DNA from: Opitutia bacterium UBA957
Lineage (GTDB): Bacteria; Verrucomicrobiota; Verrucomicrobiia; Opitutales; UBA953
NCBI GenBank assembly: GCA_002293065.1
Contig: DBCN01000097.1
Location: forward strand, 4,859-10,172
Reading direction: 5' to 3'
Length of the DNA: 5,314 bases
How positions within the stretch are numbered: the first letter of the stretch is position 1; each line of letters starts with the position of its first letter. This document shows, one piece after another, positions 1 through 5,314 of the stretch. The notes under the pieces were generated by a model. That model saw only the letters and a list, made by a program, of their open reading frames with translations. It was not told the DNA's origin and did not search any database. The position numbers were made by a program, and so were the translations under genes.

Positions 1-347
1 TTCAGCCAAGGGAGGCACTGCTCGCCGAACCGCGCCAACAATTCCACGAGGACTTCGGTGTCGCTCGACCCGCGGAAGGCCACGCCCTCACTGGCGAGGC
101 GATTGCGCAGTTCGCGGAAGTTGTAGATCTCCCCATTGAAGGTCACCACCACCCGTCGGTCGGCCGAGACCATCGGCTGGGCGCCCGCCGCCGAGAGATC
201 GATGATCGCGAGACGAGCGTGCGCCAAGCCGATGCGGCCTGCGGTCCAAGCTCCCTGCCCATCCGGACCGCGGTGGGCGATGGCGGCTCCCATTTCGGCG
301 AGCAAGCCGGGGGCAAAATCTCCGAAATATCCGGCGATGCCGCACAT
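1..347 (-). CDS. asnB: Asparagine synthetase B-like amidotransferase, N-terminal glutaminase domain (cut by window edge)
   Basis: The gene starts with ATG at 347 and runs off the low-coordinate edge after 115 visible codons; full-length family members are about 600 residues. The protein begins MCGIAGYFGD, the signature of class II (Ntn-type) glutamine amidotransferases, where Cys2 becomes the catalytic nucleophile after Met removal. Further family motifs are AHRGPDG (24-30), ARLAIIDLS (44-52), the glutamine-binding NGEIYN (71-76) and GSSDTEVL (93-100). The family hydrolyses glutamine in this domain and passes ammonia to a C-terminal ATP-dependent synthetase domain, which is not visible here. 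In polysaccharide loci such paralogues are often assigned to amidation of sugar acids or similar decoration rather than to asparagine supply; that role is inferred from context. It follows the GT4 gene by one base and has the clearest ribosome binding site in the window. The family call is very secure, the substrate unknown. Confidence 0.95.
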   Translation of the reverse strand, partial: MCGIAGYFGDFAPGLLAEMGAAIAHRGPDGQGAWTAGRIGLAHARLAIIDLSAAGAQPMVSADRRVVVTFNGEIYNFRELRNRLASEGVAFRGSSDTEVLVELLARFGEQCLPWL

Positions 348-348
348 G

Positions 349-1368
349 CTAAGTTCGTTCCTCCATGAACGGGGTCCCTTCGCTCAGCCAAGCGACCAAC
401 CTCGCTATCTCGTCCGGGACCTTGGCGATGGATGCCGGCGCCGGCTGCCCCGCGCAACGGGCGACCAGATCGGCGATGGCCGTGGGCGAATGGGGATCGA
501 AAACCGCGTGGGGTTCGACGACGGCGTGGACGTAAGGCCGGTCGGCCGCCAGCACGGCGCACTGGGCATCGGCGGCTTCAATCAAGCCTAGCCCGAAGCT
601 TTCGACCAACGACGGGTAGATCTGGTAGCCGCAGCGCGCATAAATCGGGGCCGATTGCGCGAACCCATGGTTGGTGATCCGCGCGCCCGCTCGCTGCAGT
701 TCCGCGATCTCCGCGAGTATGCCCGGGTAGGTCGCGGTCACGGTGAGATGTAGGCCCGGCCGGAGGCCGCGGGCAAGCAGGTGGCGCCAGGCGGCAAGGA
801 GGCGCCGGTGATTCTTGTGCGGATGGGCCTCGCTGACGTACGCAAACTGATCCCACTGGCGAGCGCCTGCGGGCGGCACCTTCGAGCGGGGAAAGGCGAA
901 GAAAGGGACGACCGCGATGGGGGCGCGTCGGCCGATGAGCGGCTGCAAGGCCGCGACCATGTTGCCCGTCTGGACGAGAAAGGCGTCCGTATTGGCGGCA
1001 TGATGTCGGATATAAGCCATCTTCAGGCGGGCGACCCAGCGGTCGCGAGCCGACTGCTGCAGGTATCCCTCACAGAAGAGCAGGTTGTGGAAGTAGGTTG
1101 CCGTGGGCACCGGGAGCTTGACCAACGGCGGAACGTTGCCGAAGCAGAACACCCGCGAGAACTCGCGACCGTGGGCTTGATAGAAACGCCGGCGCGCGAA
1201 ATGCGAAGGCGGCACGTCAATCACCCGACAGCCGGCCGTATCCAGGTCCTTGACCCGGATGTCGCGCAGGAGGGTGAACTCGGTGCGGCCGCGCAATTCG
1301 CCGAGCAGCCGGCGGAGGAGGCCGACCCCACCGCCGACGTTGACATAGGTAGCGTCGATGAGGATCAC
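349..1368 (-). CDS. GT4-type (GT-B fold) glycosyltransferase, GTG start
   Basis: The predicted protein has 339 residues and ends with TAG at 351-349. The start is GTG at 1368, giving (M)ILIDATYVNVGGG. This N-terminal strand followed by a Gly-rich turn (GGG, 12-14) is typical of a subgroup of GT4 enzymes that open with 'ILIDAT-x-x-N-x-GGG'. Other landmarks are YFHNLLFCE (92-100), FLVQTGNM (130-137) closing the N-terminal Rossmann domain, the interdomain YVSEAHPHKNHRRLL (177-191) that begins the donor-binding domain, and ESFGLGLIE (256-264), the EX7E motif with Glu256 and Glu264 that contacts the nucleotide-sugar. It should be a retaining transferase using a nucleotide-sugar donor and acting in the cytoplasm or at the inner membrane face. 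The frame stays open upstream to 1818, but that stretch lies inside the GT2 gene and does not look like a GT4 protein. The GTG overlaps the upstream TGA, pointing to coupled translation. Donor and acceptor cannot be predicted. Confidence 0.9.
   Translation of the reverse strand: MILIDATYVNVGGGVGLLRRLLGELRGRTEFTLLRDIRVKDLDTAGCRVIDVPPSHFARRRFYQAHGREFSRVFCFGNVPPLVKLPVPTATYFHNLLFCEGYLQQSARDRWVARLKMAYIRHHAANTDAFLVQTGNMVAALQPLIGRRAPIAVVPFFAFPRSKVPPAGARQWDQFAYVSEAHPHKNHRRLLAAWRHLLARGLRPGLHLTVTATYPGILAEIAELQRAGARITNHGFAQSAPIYARCGYQIYPSLVESFGLGLIEAADAQCAVLAADRPYVHAVVEPHAVFDPHSPTAIADLVARCAGQPAPASIAKVPDEIARLVAWLSEGTPFMEERT
360..364 (-). promoter_or_regulatory. Shine-Dalgarno sequence for the asnB-like gene
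   Basis: The minus strand reads GGAGG here, inside the last codons of the GT4 gene, 12 nt before the ATG at 347. The spacing is slightly long but usable. It is the only strong Shine-Dalgarno match at any of the five gene junctions, and it supports the MCGIAG start, which must be exact because Cys2 is the nucleophile. Confidence 0.55.
1365..1368 (-). other. GTGA stop/start overlap between the GT2 and GT4 genes
   Basis: On the minus strand the bases GTGA hold both the GTG start of the GT4 gene (1368-1366) and the TGA stop of the GT2 gene (1367-1365). There is no Shine-Dalgarno-like sequence just upstream (CATCTCCGCCGAAGC). This suggests a terminating ribosome re-initiates here, which would couple the output of the two transferases. 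Confidence 0.75.
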
Positions 1369-2204
1369 GCTTCGGCGGAGATGAGATGGGCGGGCTGGCC
1401 GCGGAAGGCCCGGGTATCGCACCAGGCCCCCCAAGCGCTGCCATCGGCAACCTTGTGCGCCGCGGAAAGCAGCCGAGCCCACGGCGAGAGGCGATAACCA
1501 AGGCGCGCGTAGAGGGCGGCGACCTCGGCCTGGATTTCCTTGGCACGCGGATTGACGTAGGCCGAGAACTGGTCGGCGGTCTTGGAGTGCTCGTGCATCC
1601 GGAAGGCCCAACAATAATGCGCGAACCGCCGCGGGTAATGCCCGCGGGTCATGAACTTCAGCCACAGGTCGAGGTCCATGGCGTAGCGTAGGTCGGTCGC
1701 AAACCCCCCGACCTCGCGGAACAACTCCGCCGCGAAGAAACTGCTGGGGCCGCAGACGGTGATCGGCGCGTCCGGTCGGCGCAACCAGGTGGGCTGCTCC
1801 GTTGGCCCGCGGAAACAAGCGAGCAACTCCAGGTCGGCATTGGTGCGGACGAAGTCGCCGGATGCCCAGGGATGACGACCATCCGCGAGCGCCGACTTCG
1901 CGGCGGCCAACGTTCCGGGCAACAGGATGTCATCGGCGTTCAGCCAAACGAAATAACGGCCGCGGCCGCGGGCGAAGCCCTTGTTGAAGGCATCGCTCTG
2001 CCCCCGGTCCGGCTCGCTCACCCACCAAGCCAAGCGTGGAGCGTACTCCCGCAGGAGCTCGACCGTGTCGTCGGTACTCGCCCCATCGACGACGATGAGT
2101 TCGAAGTCCTGGCACGACTGGGCCAAGACGGAATCCAACGCCGCCCGGAGGAACCGGCCGTAGTTATAGGTGGCGATGACGACGGTGAAGCAAGGGGCGT
2201 CCAT
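1365..2204 (-). CDS. GT2-family (GT-A fold) glycosyltransferase
   Basis: The protein has 279 residues, ATG at 2204 to TGA at 1365. The N-terminus, FTVVIATYNYGRFL (6-19), is the classic first strand and nucleotide-binding turn of family 2 transferases, followed by SVLAQS (25-30), ELIVVDGASTDDT (35-47) with Asp40, and WLNADDILLPG (87-97), whose NADD (89-92) is the DXD-like metal/nucleotide-sugar site. SEPDRGQSDAFNKG (63-76) and VGGFATDLRYAMDLDLW (165-181) are also standard for the family; the acidic MDLDLW segment probably carries the catalytic base. No membrane segment is evident, so it is likely cytoplasmic or peripheral and probably inverting. The start is fixed by the family N-terminus although no Shine-Dalgarno sequence precedes it. 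It begins 41 nt inside the end of the upstream polymerase-like gene and shares GTGA with the GT4 gene. The specific sugar cannot be inferred. Confidence 0.95.
   Translation of the reverse strand: MDAPCFTVVIATYNYGRFLRAALDSVLAQSCQDFELIVVDGASTDDTVELLREYAPRLAWWVSEPDRGQSDAFNKGFARGRGRYFVWLNADDILLPGTLAAAKSALADGRHPWASGDFVRTNADLELLACFRGPTEQPTWLRRPDAPITVCGPSSFFAAELFREVGGFATDLRYAMDLDLWLKFMTRGHYPRRFAHYCWAFRMHEHSKTADQFSAYVNPRAKEIQAEVAALYARLGYRLSPWARLLSAAHKVADGSAWGAWCDTRAFRGQPAHLISAEA
2164..2204 (-). other. 41-nt out-of-frame overlap of the Wzy/WaaL-like gene with the GT2 gene
   Basis: The polymerase-like gene runs past the GT2 start and stops at TAA (2166-2164). Its last 13 or so codons, ending RPLLHRRHRHL, are read out of frame through the DNA encoding the conserved GT2 start (MDAPCFTVVIATYN). 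The tail is basic and unlike the hydrophobic protein before it, so it is probably a by-product of the overlap. Confidence 0.85.
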
Positions 2205-3459
2205 CAGGGGGGCGGGGTTGGGCGGCGGCCGCCGCGGTTTCGGCGAAGGTGCGGAAGTTGAAGAGCAGGTAAAGCGCGAGGCCGAAGATGAGGTACGCCG
2301 AGGCCAACCAGCCCCCGGAGATCGAGTAAACGACGGCGTAGTTGAAGGGCACGAGGATCACCGCCTTCTGGTCGACTTCGCCGGGCCCAAAGAACACCCG
2401 GCCCATCGCATAAATCAACGCCAACCAAAGGAAGCCCGTGAGAACGACCCCGAGCTTCAGCACCGGCGTCAAGGTGCTGTAGTGCAAGCCCGTCGTGATG
2501 ACCTTCATGGGCGCCCCCGTCGTCGGGTCGTAGCCATTCATCAGGAAGCCCGTGCCGAGCCCATTGCCCGTGACCCAGCCACGCGTCGTCATCTGGTCCA
2601 AAAACTCCTCGAGTTCCAGGCTCCGGCCGGTGGTGTTGATGATGCTGTCCATCCCACGGGCATCGGTGATCGAACCCATCATGTAATATCCCCCCAGCGC
2701 CATGAGAGGGAAGACGAGGAAGAGCCAAACCGTGAAGCCCGTGGCGAAGGCGCCCATCGCCCGGCGCAACAAGAGCAGCAGCAATTGGGCGAACAAGAGG
2801 AAGAAGGCGATGGCGATGGAGCGGGTCAGCGTGAAGTAGGCGACCAATCCCACCATCGTCACCGACAGGATCGGCAAGAGGAGCCCCAGCCGGAAAACCA
2901 CCTGCAAGGGCACCAGGAAGAGCAGCGGGCTGATGACATAGAACAAACTGATGCTGACGACGCGATTGCTTGCGTCGGCGTCGATCTGCACATAACCGAA
3001 TCGCAACAGGAGGATGTTCGCGGTCCCCATCAGGACGCAGACCCAGGAGACGCGCGAAACCAAGGTGCGGAGGGACTCGAAGGAGGCTTCGCCCAACTTG
3101 ATGCCGAAGGCCACCGCCAGGAAGAGGAATGCGTCCAGGATGAATTCGCGCCACCCCAAGGCCCAGGCCCCTTCCGCCCCGCGGGTCAGGTAGGTGACGA
3201 TCATGCCGTAGAGCATCAAACCCAAGGCCCACTTCGAGGTGCCGCGCCAAAAGCTGCGGAGGAACAGATACGGGATGGCGACCAGCAGCATGATCACGCC
3301 GAAAACCACATCGCCATAATATGGCAGGACGGCCTTCACCCACTGCGTAGGGAGGGTCAAGACGACATAGGCCGCAAAGAGCATCCACGTCGTCACCACC
3401 CCGACGGGCATGAGTTTGCGCGGCGCGAACGGCGGAGACATCGGTGGAGCTGGCTGCAT
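2164..3459 (-). CDS. O-antigen polymerase/ligase-like (Wzy/WaaL-type) polytopic membrane protein
   Basis: The protein has 431 residues if it starts at ATG 3459. Hydrophobic segments near residues 20-40, 50-68, 76-91, 105-120, 136-153, 168-188, 192-210, 214-232, 240-260, 334-352, 365-380 and 385-400 suggest 10 to 12 membrane spans. One large hydrophilic loop (about 262-330) sits between the ninth and tenth segments. It contains TTGRSLELEEFLDQM (276-290), WVTGNGLGTGF (295-305) and GLHYSTLTPVLKLGVV (324-339). An Arg followed by a 'GxGxG' turn, then a His and a 'LGxxG'-like span is the pattern of the O-antigen ligase/polymerase loop, with Arg279 and His326 as candidate functional residues. The family polymerises lipid-linked repeat units or ligates glycan to an acceptor outside the cytoplasm; polymerase and ligase cannot be separated by sequence inspection. 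Starts at Met7 (3441) or Met17 are possible because no candidate has a good Shine-Dalgarno sequence. It begins 3 nt after the methyltransferase gene and its end overlaps the GT2 gene. Confidence 0.82.
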   Translation of the reverse strand: MQPAPPMSPPFAPRKLMPVGVVTTWMLFAAYVVLTLPTQWVKAVLPYYGDVVFGVIMLLVAIPYLFLRSFWRGTSKWALGLMLYGMIVTYLTRGAEGAWALGWREFILDAFLFLAVAFGIKLGEASFESLRTLVSRVSWVCVLMGTANILLLRFGYVQIDADASNRVVSISLFYVISPLLFLVPLQVVFRLGLLLPILSVTMVGLVAYFTLTRSIAIAFFLLFAQLLLLLLRRAMGAFATGFTVWLFLVFPLMALGGYYMMGSITDARGMDSIINTTGRSLELEEFLDQMTTRGWVTGNGLGTGFLMNGYDPTTGAPMKVITTGLHYSTLTPVLKLGVVLTGFLWLALIYAMGRVFFGPGEVDQKAVILVPFNYAVVYSISGGWLASAYLIFGLALYLLFNFRTFAETAAAAAQPRPPDGRPLLHRRHRHL

Positions 3460-3462
3460 GGA

Positions 3463-4335
3463 TCAGAAAGTCGTCCCGAGGACGGTGACGGGCGGAGCGG
3501 AGACGAGGCGGGCCTCGATGAAGGCTAGGTCTCGGCAATAGAGGGTGTTGTGGGGGCCCGGGGCCGCCACGAGACTCAACCGGCGGGCGAAGGGATCGTA
3601 GCTGAAAGGCCGGAATCCAGCGGCGAGGAGATCCGCGTGCAGGGCCTGTTCGTCATAGCCGTAGCGCTGGCCCAGGCCGTTGAGTTCCACGATGAGCGCC
3701 CGCAACGCGGGGTTGGCCAGGTGACGCCGGGCGCCGCGGAAGACCTCCGTCTCGAAACCTTCGACATCGACCTTCATCAAGAGCGGCGTCGCGAAGAGGT
3801 CATCGTCTAAAGTGACGACGGGGACCTCCAGCGCAACGGTCTCATCGGGCCGCGCGACATGGTTCATGGCATCTTGGCCTTCGCTCATCCGGAGCGTCCC
3901 GGGCGCGGAGCCGACCGCGGCATTCACCAGGCGGGAGCGTTCATCGAGCGCTTGGTTAAGCGCCAGGTTATCCTGCAGCCGTCCAAAGGTCACCGGCACG
4001 GGTTCATAACTGACGGTGCAGGCCCGACAGACCCCACGGGCGAGAACCGTGTAACTGCCCATGTTCGCGCCGACGTCGACGAAGCGGTCATCCGGGCGAA
4101 GGAAATGCAGGAGGAAAGCCATGTCCTCAAACTCATGCAGCCCGGCATAATAATTCCCCGTGAGCCCACCCCAACCGCGCCGGAGCCAAAGCTTGGCGCC
4201 ACCAAGCCAAGCGAAGCGATGCCGCCCCGGACGAACCCGTGAGATGGCCTGCCACCACAGGAACCGCCCGAACCCCACCCAGGGTCGGCCGCGCAGCAAC
4301 GGATGCTGCGCAAGAAAGCGTAAGGTCGGGTGCAT
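3463..4335 (-). CDS. FkbM-family SAM-dependent methyltransferase
   Basis: The protein has 290 residues, ATG at 4335 to TGA at 3463. The SAM-binding motif I is FVDVGANMGSYTVLA (85-99); EPVPVTFGRLQDNLALN (111-127) carries the acidic residue after strand 2 (Glu111); and LLMKVDVEGFETEVFRGA (185-202) is the family hallmark 'K-x-D-x-EG-x-E-x-x-x-x-x-GA'. The preceding GNYYAGLHEFEDMAFLLHFL (60-79) is also typical. The about 60-residue Trp/Arg-rich N-terminal extension has no clear membrane span. FkbM relatives O-methylate hydroxyl groups on natural products and, in polysaccharide loci, probably sugars. Here methylation of a repeat-unit sugar or a chain-end cap is inferred from position beside transferases and a polymerase. 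The gene begins 2 nt after the ligase stop with no convincing Shine-Dalgarno sequence, so it is probably coupled. The family call is secure, the substrate unknown. Confidence 0.93.
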   Translation of the reverse strand: MHPTLRFLAQHPLLRGRPWVGFGRFLWWQAISRVRPGRHRFAWLGGAKLWLRRGWGGLTGNYYAGLHEFEDMAFLLHFLRPDDRFVDVGANMGSYTVLARGVCRACTVSYEPVPVTFGRLQDNLALNQALDERSRLVNAAVGSAPGTLRMSEGQDAMNHVARPDETVALEVPVVTLDDDLFATPLLMKVDVEGFETEVFRGARRHLANPALRALIVELNGLGQRYGYDEQALHADLLAAGFRPFSYDPFARRLSLVAAPGPHNTLYCRDLAFIEARLVSAPPVTVLGTTF

Positions 4336-4337
4336 GC

Positions 4338-5314
4338 TCAGCGGGTTTTCTTAAGTCGCTCACCGCTGACCGCTGCGACGAAACGGACGCGCGTCGGCAC
4401 CTTGTGCGCCGCCAACGCCCGGCGACAAGCCGTGCGGATCGTTGCCCGCAGTTGCTCGTGGTCCGCCCCCGGCGCCGCCACGACTTCCGCGACGACCGCT
4501 TGACCGATCAAGGCGCTGGCCACGCCGCTGACCCGGCAATCCAAGACCGCCGGCAAGCCGAGGATCACCGATTCGACTTCGGCCGGCATGAGTTTCTCTC
4601 CGCCGACGTTGATGACTTCGCCCAGTCGGCCGAGGATCCGCAAGGTACCCTCGGGCCCGAGCTCGACCTTGTCGCCGGTCCGGAACCAACCATCGCTCGT
4701 GAACTTCCCCGCCCCATCACGCGCATCCAGATAGCCCCCGACCTGCGTCCGACTCCGCAACCAGAGCTCATCATCCACCACCTTCCATTCGGTGGATGGA
4801 TCGACGAACCGGATGAAGGTCGAAGCCGCATCGGGGCTCTCCGTCCGGACGATGCCCGTCTCGCTGGTACCGAAAGTCTGGATGAAGCGCGCGCACGGGA
4901 AAGCTGCACGCAAGCGCGGGAGCAAGCCGGGCGGCATCGGCTCGGTGCCGTAGGTGATGACGCGCAAGGTGCCCAGGTCATGGATCTGGTGTTCACCGGA
5001 AACCAGGAGAAGGTTCAGGAACGTCGGTGAGGCCGGCAGCACCGCAACCCGGTGGCGGGCCATGGCTGCGGCCACGACGGAGGCCGAACGGTCAGCGGGG
5101 ACGACCAGCGTCGATCCGGCCGCCAACGCGCCGAACAAGGTGTTCAGACCCCCGATGTGGTCAAAGCCCAGCAACGCGAGCACGGACAGGCGATTCCGGC
5201 GGCGGGCGTGGTAAGTGGAAAGCAGGACGGTGAGGTCCTGCACCATCGCCTTCGGCCGGCCGCTGGTCCCGCTGGAGAAGAGCACGAGGCCCGCATGCCC
5301 CTGCGCGCGCAAGC
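4338..5314 (-). CDS. ANL-superfamily acid-CoA ligase / adenylate-forming enzyme, C-terminal part (cut by window edge)
   Basis: The visible 325 codons enter from the high-coordinate edge and end with TGA at 4340-4338; typical members are 450-550 residues, so about 100-200 N-terminal residues lie outside. In visible numbering, the ATP-binding P-loop is LFSSGTSGRPKAM (11-23), FDHIGG (50-55) matches the A4 region, QTFGTSETG (145-153) is A5, GWFRTGD (208-214) is A7 with the ribose-binding Asp214, and RLGEVINVGGEKLMPAEVE (229-247) is the A8 hinge with the start of the mobile C-terminal domain. The protein ends GERLKKTR (317-324), where the A10 lysine is expected. The family adenylates a carboxylic acid with ATP and usually passes the acyl group to CoA or a carrier thiol. 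In a glycan locus it may activate an acyl or similar acid for attachment to a sugar; this is inference. It is the first visible gene of the operon and lies 2 nt before the methyltransferase gene. Confidence 0.92.
   Translation of the reverse strand, partial: LRAQGHAGLVLFSSGTSGRPKAMVQDLTVLLSTYHARRRNRLSVLALLGFDHIGGLNTLFGALAAGSTLVVPADRSASVVAAAMARHRVAVLPASPTFLNLLLVSGEHQIHDLGTLRVITYGTEPMPPGLLPRLRAAFPCARFIQTFGTSETGIVRTESPDAASTFIRFVDPSTEWKVVDDELWLRSRTQVGGYLDARDGAGKFTSDGWFRTGDKVELGPEGTLRILGRLGEVINVGGEKLMPAEVESVILGLPAVLDCRVSGVASALIGQAVVAEVVAAPGADHEQLRATIRTACRRALAAHKVPTRVRFVAAVSGERLKKTR

Larger units (their letters stand above)
1..5314 (-). other. Single tightly packed polysaccharide biosynthesis and decoration operon (continues past both edges)
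   Basis: Six consecutive minus-strand genes have junctions of +2, +3, -41, -4 and +1 nt. The longest non-coding stretch is 3 nt, leaving no room for intergenic promoters or terminators. The mix of two glycosyltransferases, a polymerase/ligase-like membrane protein, a methyltransferase, an acid ligase and an amidotransferase is characteristic of O-antigen, capsule or exopolysaccharide loci. The promoter must lie beyond 5314 unless one is hidden inside coding sequence. Confidence 0.85.

Noticed and set aside
781..1497. A 238-codon plus-strand open frame opposite the GT4 gene
   Set aside because: It has no recognisable domain, crosses the GT4/GT2 boundary, and is opposite a gene with strong family motifs.
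1369..1818. Upstream extension of the GT4 gene to an earlier start at 1818
   Set aside because: The extra 150 codons lie inside the GT2 gene in another frame and are a low-information Arg/Pro/Gly-rich sequence. The GTG at 1368 matches the family N-terminus and gives a typical GTGA overlap.
2720..2830. Purine-rich repetitive-looking stretch (runs of gaagag, aacaag, agcagcagc)
   Set aside because: It is the reverse complement of Leu/Phe codons (CTGCTGCTC and similar) in membrane segments of the polymerase-like protein, so codon usage explains it.
2170..3528. A 452-codon open frame on the plus strand, antisense to the polymerase-like gene
   Set aside because: Its translation is dominated by Glu, Gln, Arg, His, Asp and Gly with no domain pattern, as expected of a GC-rich antisense shadow, while the minus strand encodes a clear multi-span membrane protein.
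2204..3538. A 444-codon minus-strand open frame overlapping the polymerase-like gene
   Set aside because: It is the alternative frame of the same DNA and gives a Arg/His/Pro/Gly-rich product without membrane segments. The 3459-2164 frame gives the coherent hydrophobic protein and correct junctions with its neighbours.
4336..4337. Possible promoter or terminator between the ligase and methyltransferase genes
   Set aside because: Only 2 nt separate the two genes and no hairpin followed by a T-run is visible in the adjoining coding sequence; the same holds at the other junctions.
4239..5030. A 263-codon plus-strand open frame opposite the ligase and methyltransferase genes
   Set aside because: It spans two real genes on the other strand, is Arg/Asp/Pro-rich and shows no motif; it is a shadow of high GC content.

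Overview
The window is about 5.3 kb of GC-rich DNA, coding from edge to edge. All six genes lie on the minus strand, so transcription runs from high to low coordinates. They appear to form one operon of a surface-polysaccharide (O-antigen, capsule or exopolysaccharide) locus. Both end genes are cut by the window edges.

In transcription order the genes are: (1) the C-terminal part of an ANL-superfamily acid-CoA ligase or adenylating enzyme (5314-4338); (2) a FkbM-family SAM-dependent methyltransferase (4335-3463); (3) a polytopic membrane protein of the O-antigen polymerase/ligase (Wzy/WaaL) type (3459-2164); (4) a GT2-family (GT-A fold) glycosyltransferase (2204-1365); (5) a GT4-type (GT-B fold) glycosyltransferase with a GTG start (1368-349); (6) the N-terminal glutaminase domain of a class B asparagine synthetase (347 to the edge). 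The junctions are +2, +3, -41, -4 and +1 nt, so there is no room for internal promoters or terminators outside coding sequence. Only the last junction has a clear Shine-Dalgarno sequence (GGAGG). The others probably rely on translational coupling.

A reasonable working model is that GT2 and GT4 build the repeat unit on the cytoplasmic face of the membrane and the Wzy/WaaL-like protein polymerises or transfers the glycan outside the cytoplasm. The ligase, FkbM methyltransferase and AsnB-like amidotransferase would supply decorations: an activated acyl group, an O-methyl group and an amide nitrogen. The exact glycan cannot be read from this window. No flippase, initiating transferase, nucleotide-sugar enzyme, acyl carrier protein or acyltransferase is visible and these may lie outside it.

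The taxon is uncertain. High GC, dense packing and weak Shine-Dalgarno use would fit a GC-rich Gram-negative such as a Verrucomicrobiota (Opitutaceae-like) or proteobacterial genome, but nothing here is diagnostic. No tRNA, rRNA, CRISPR array, insertion sequence or notable repeat was seen.
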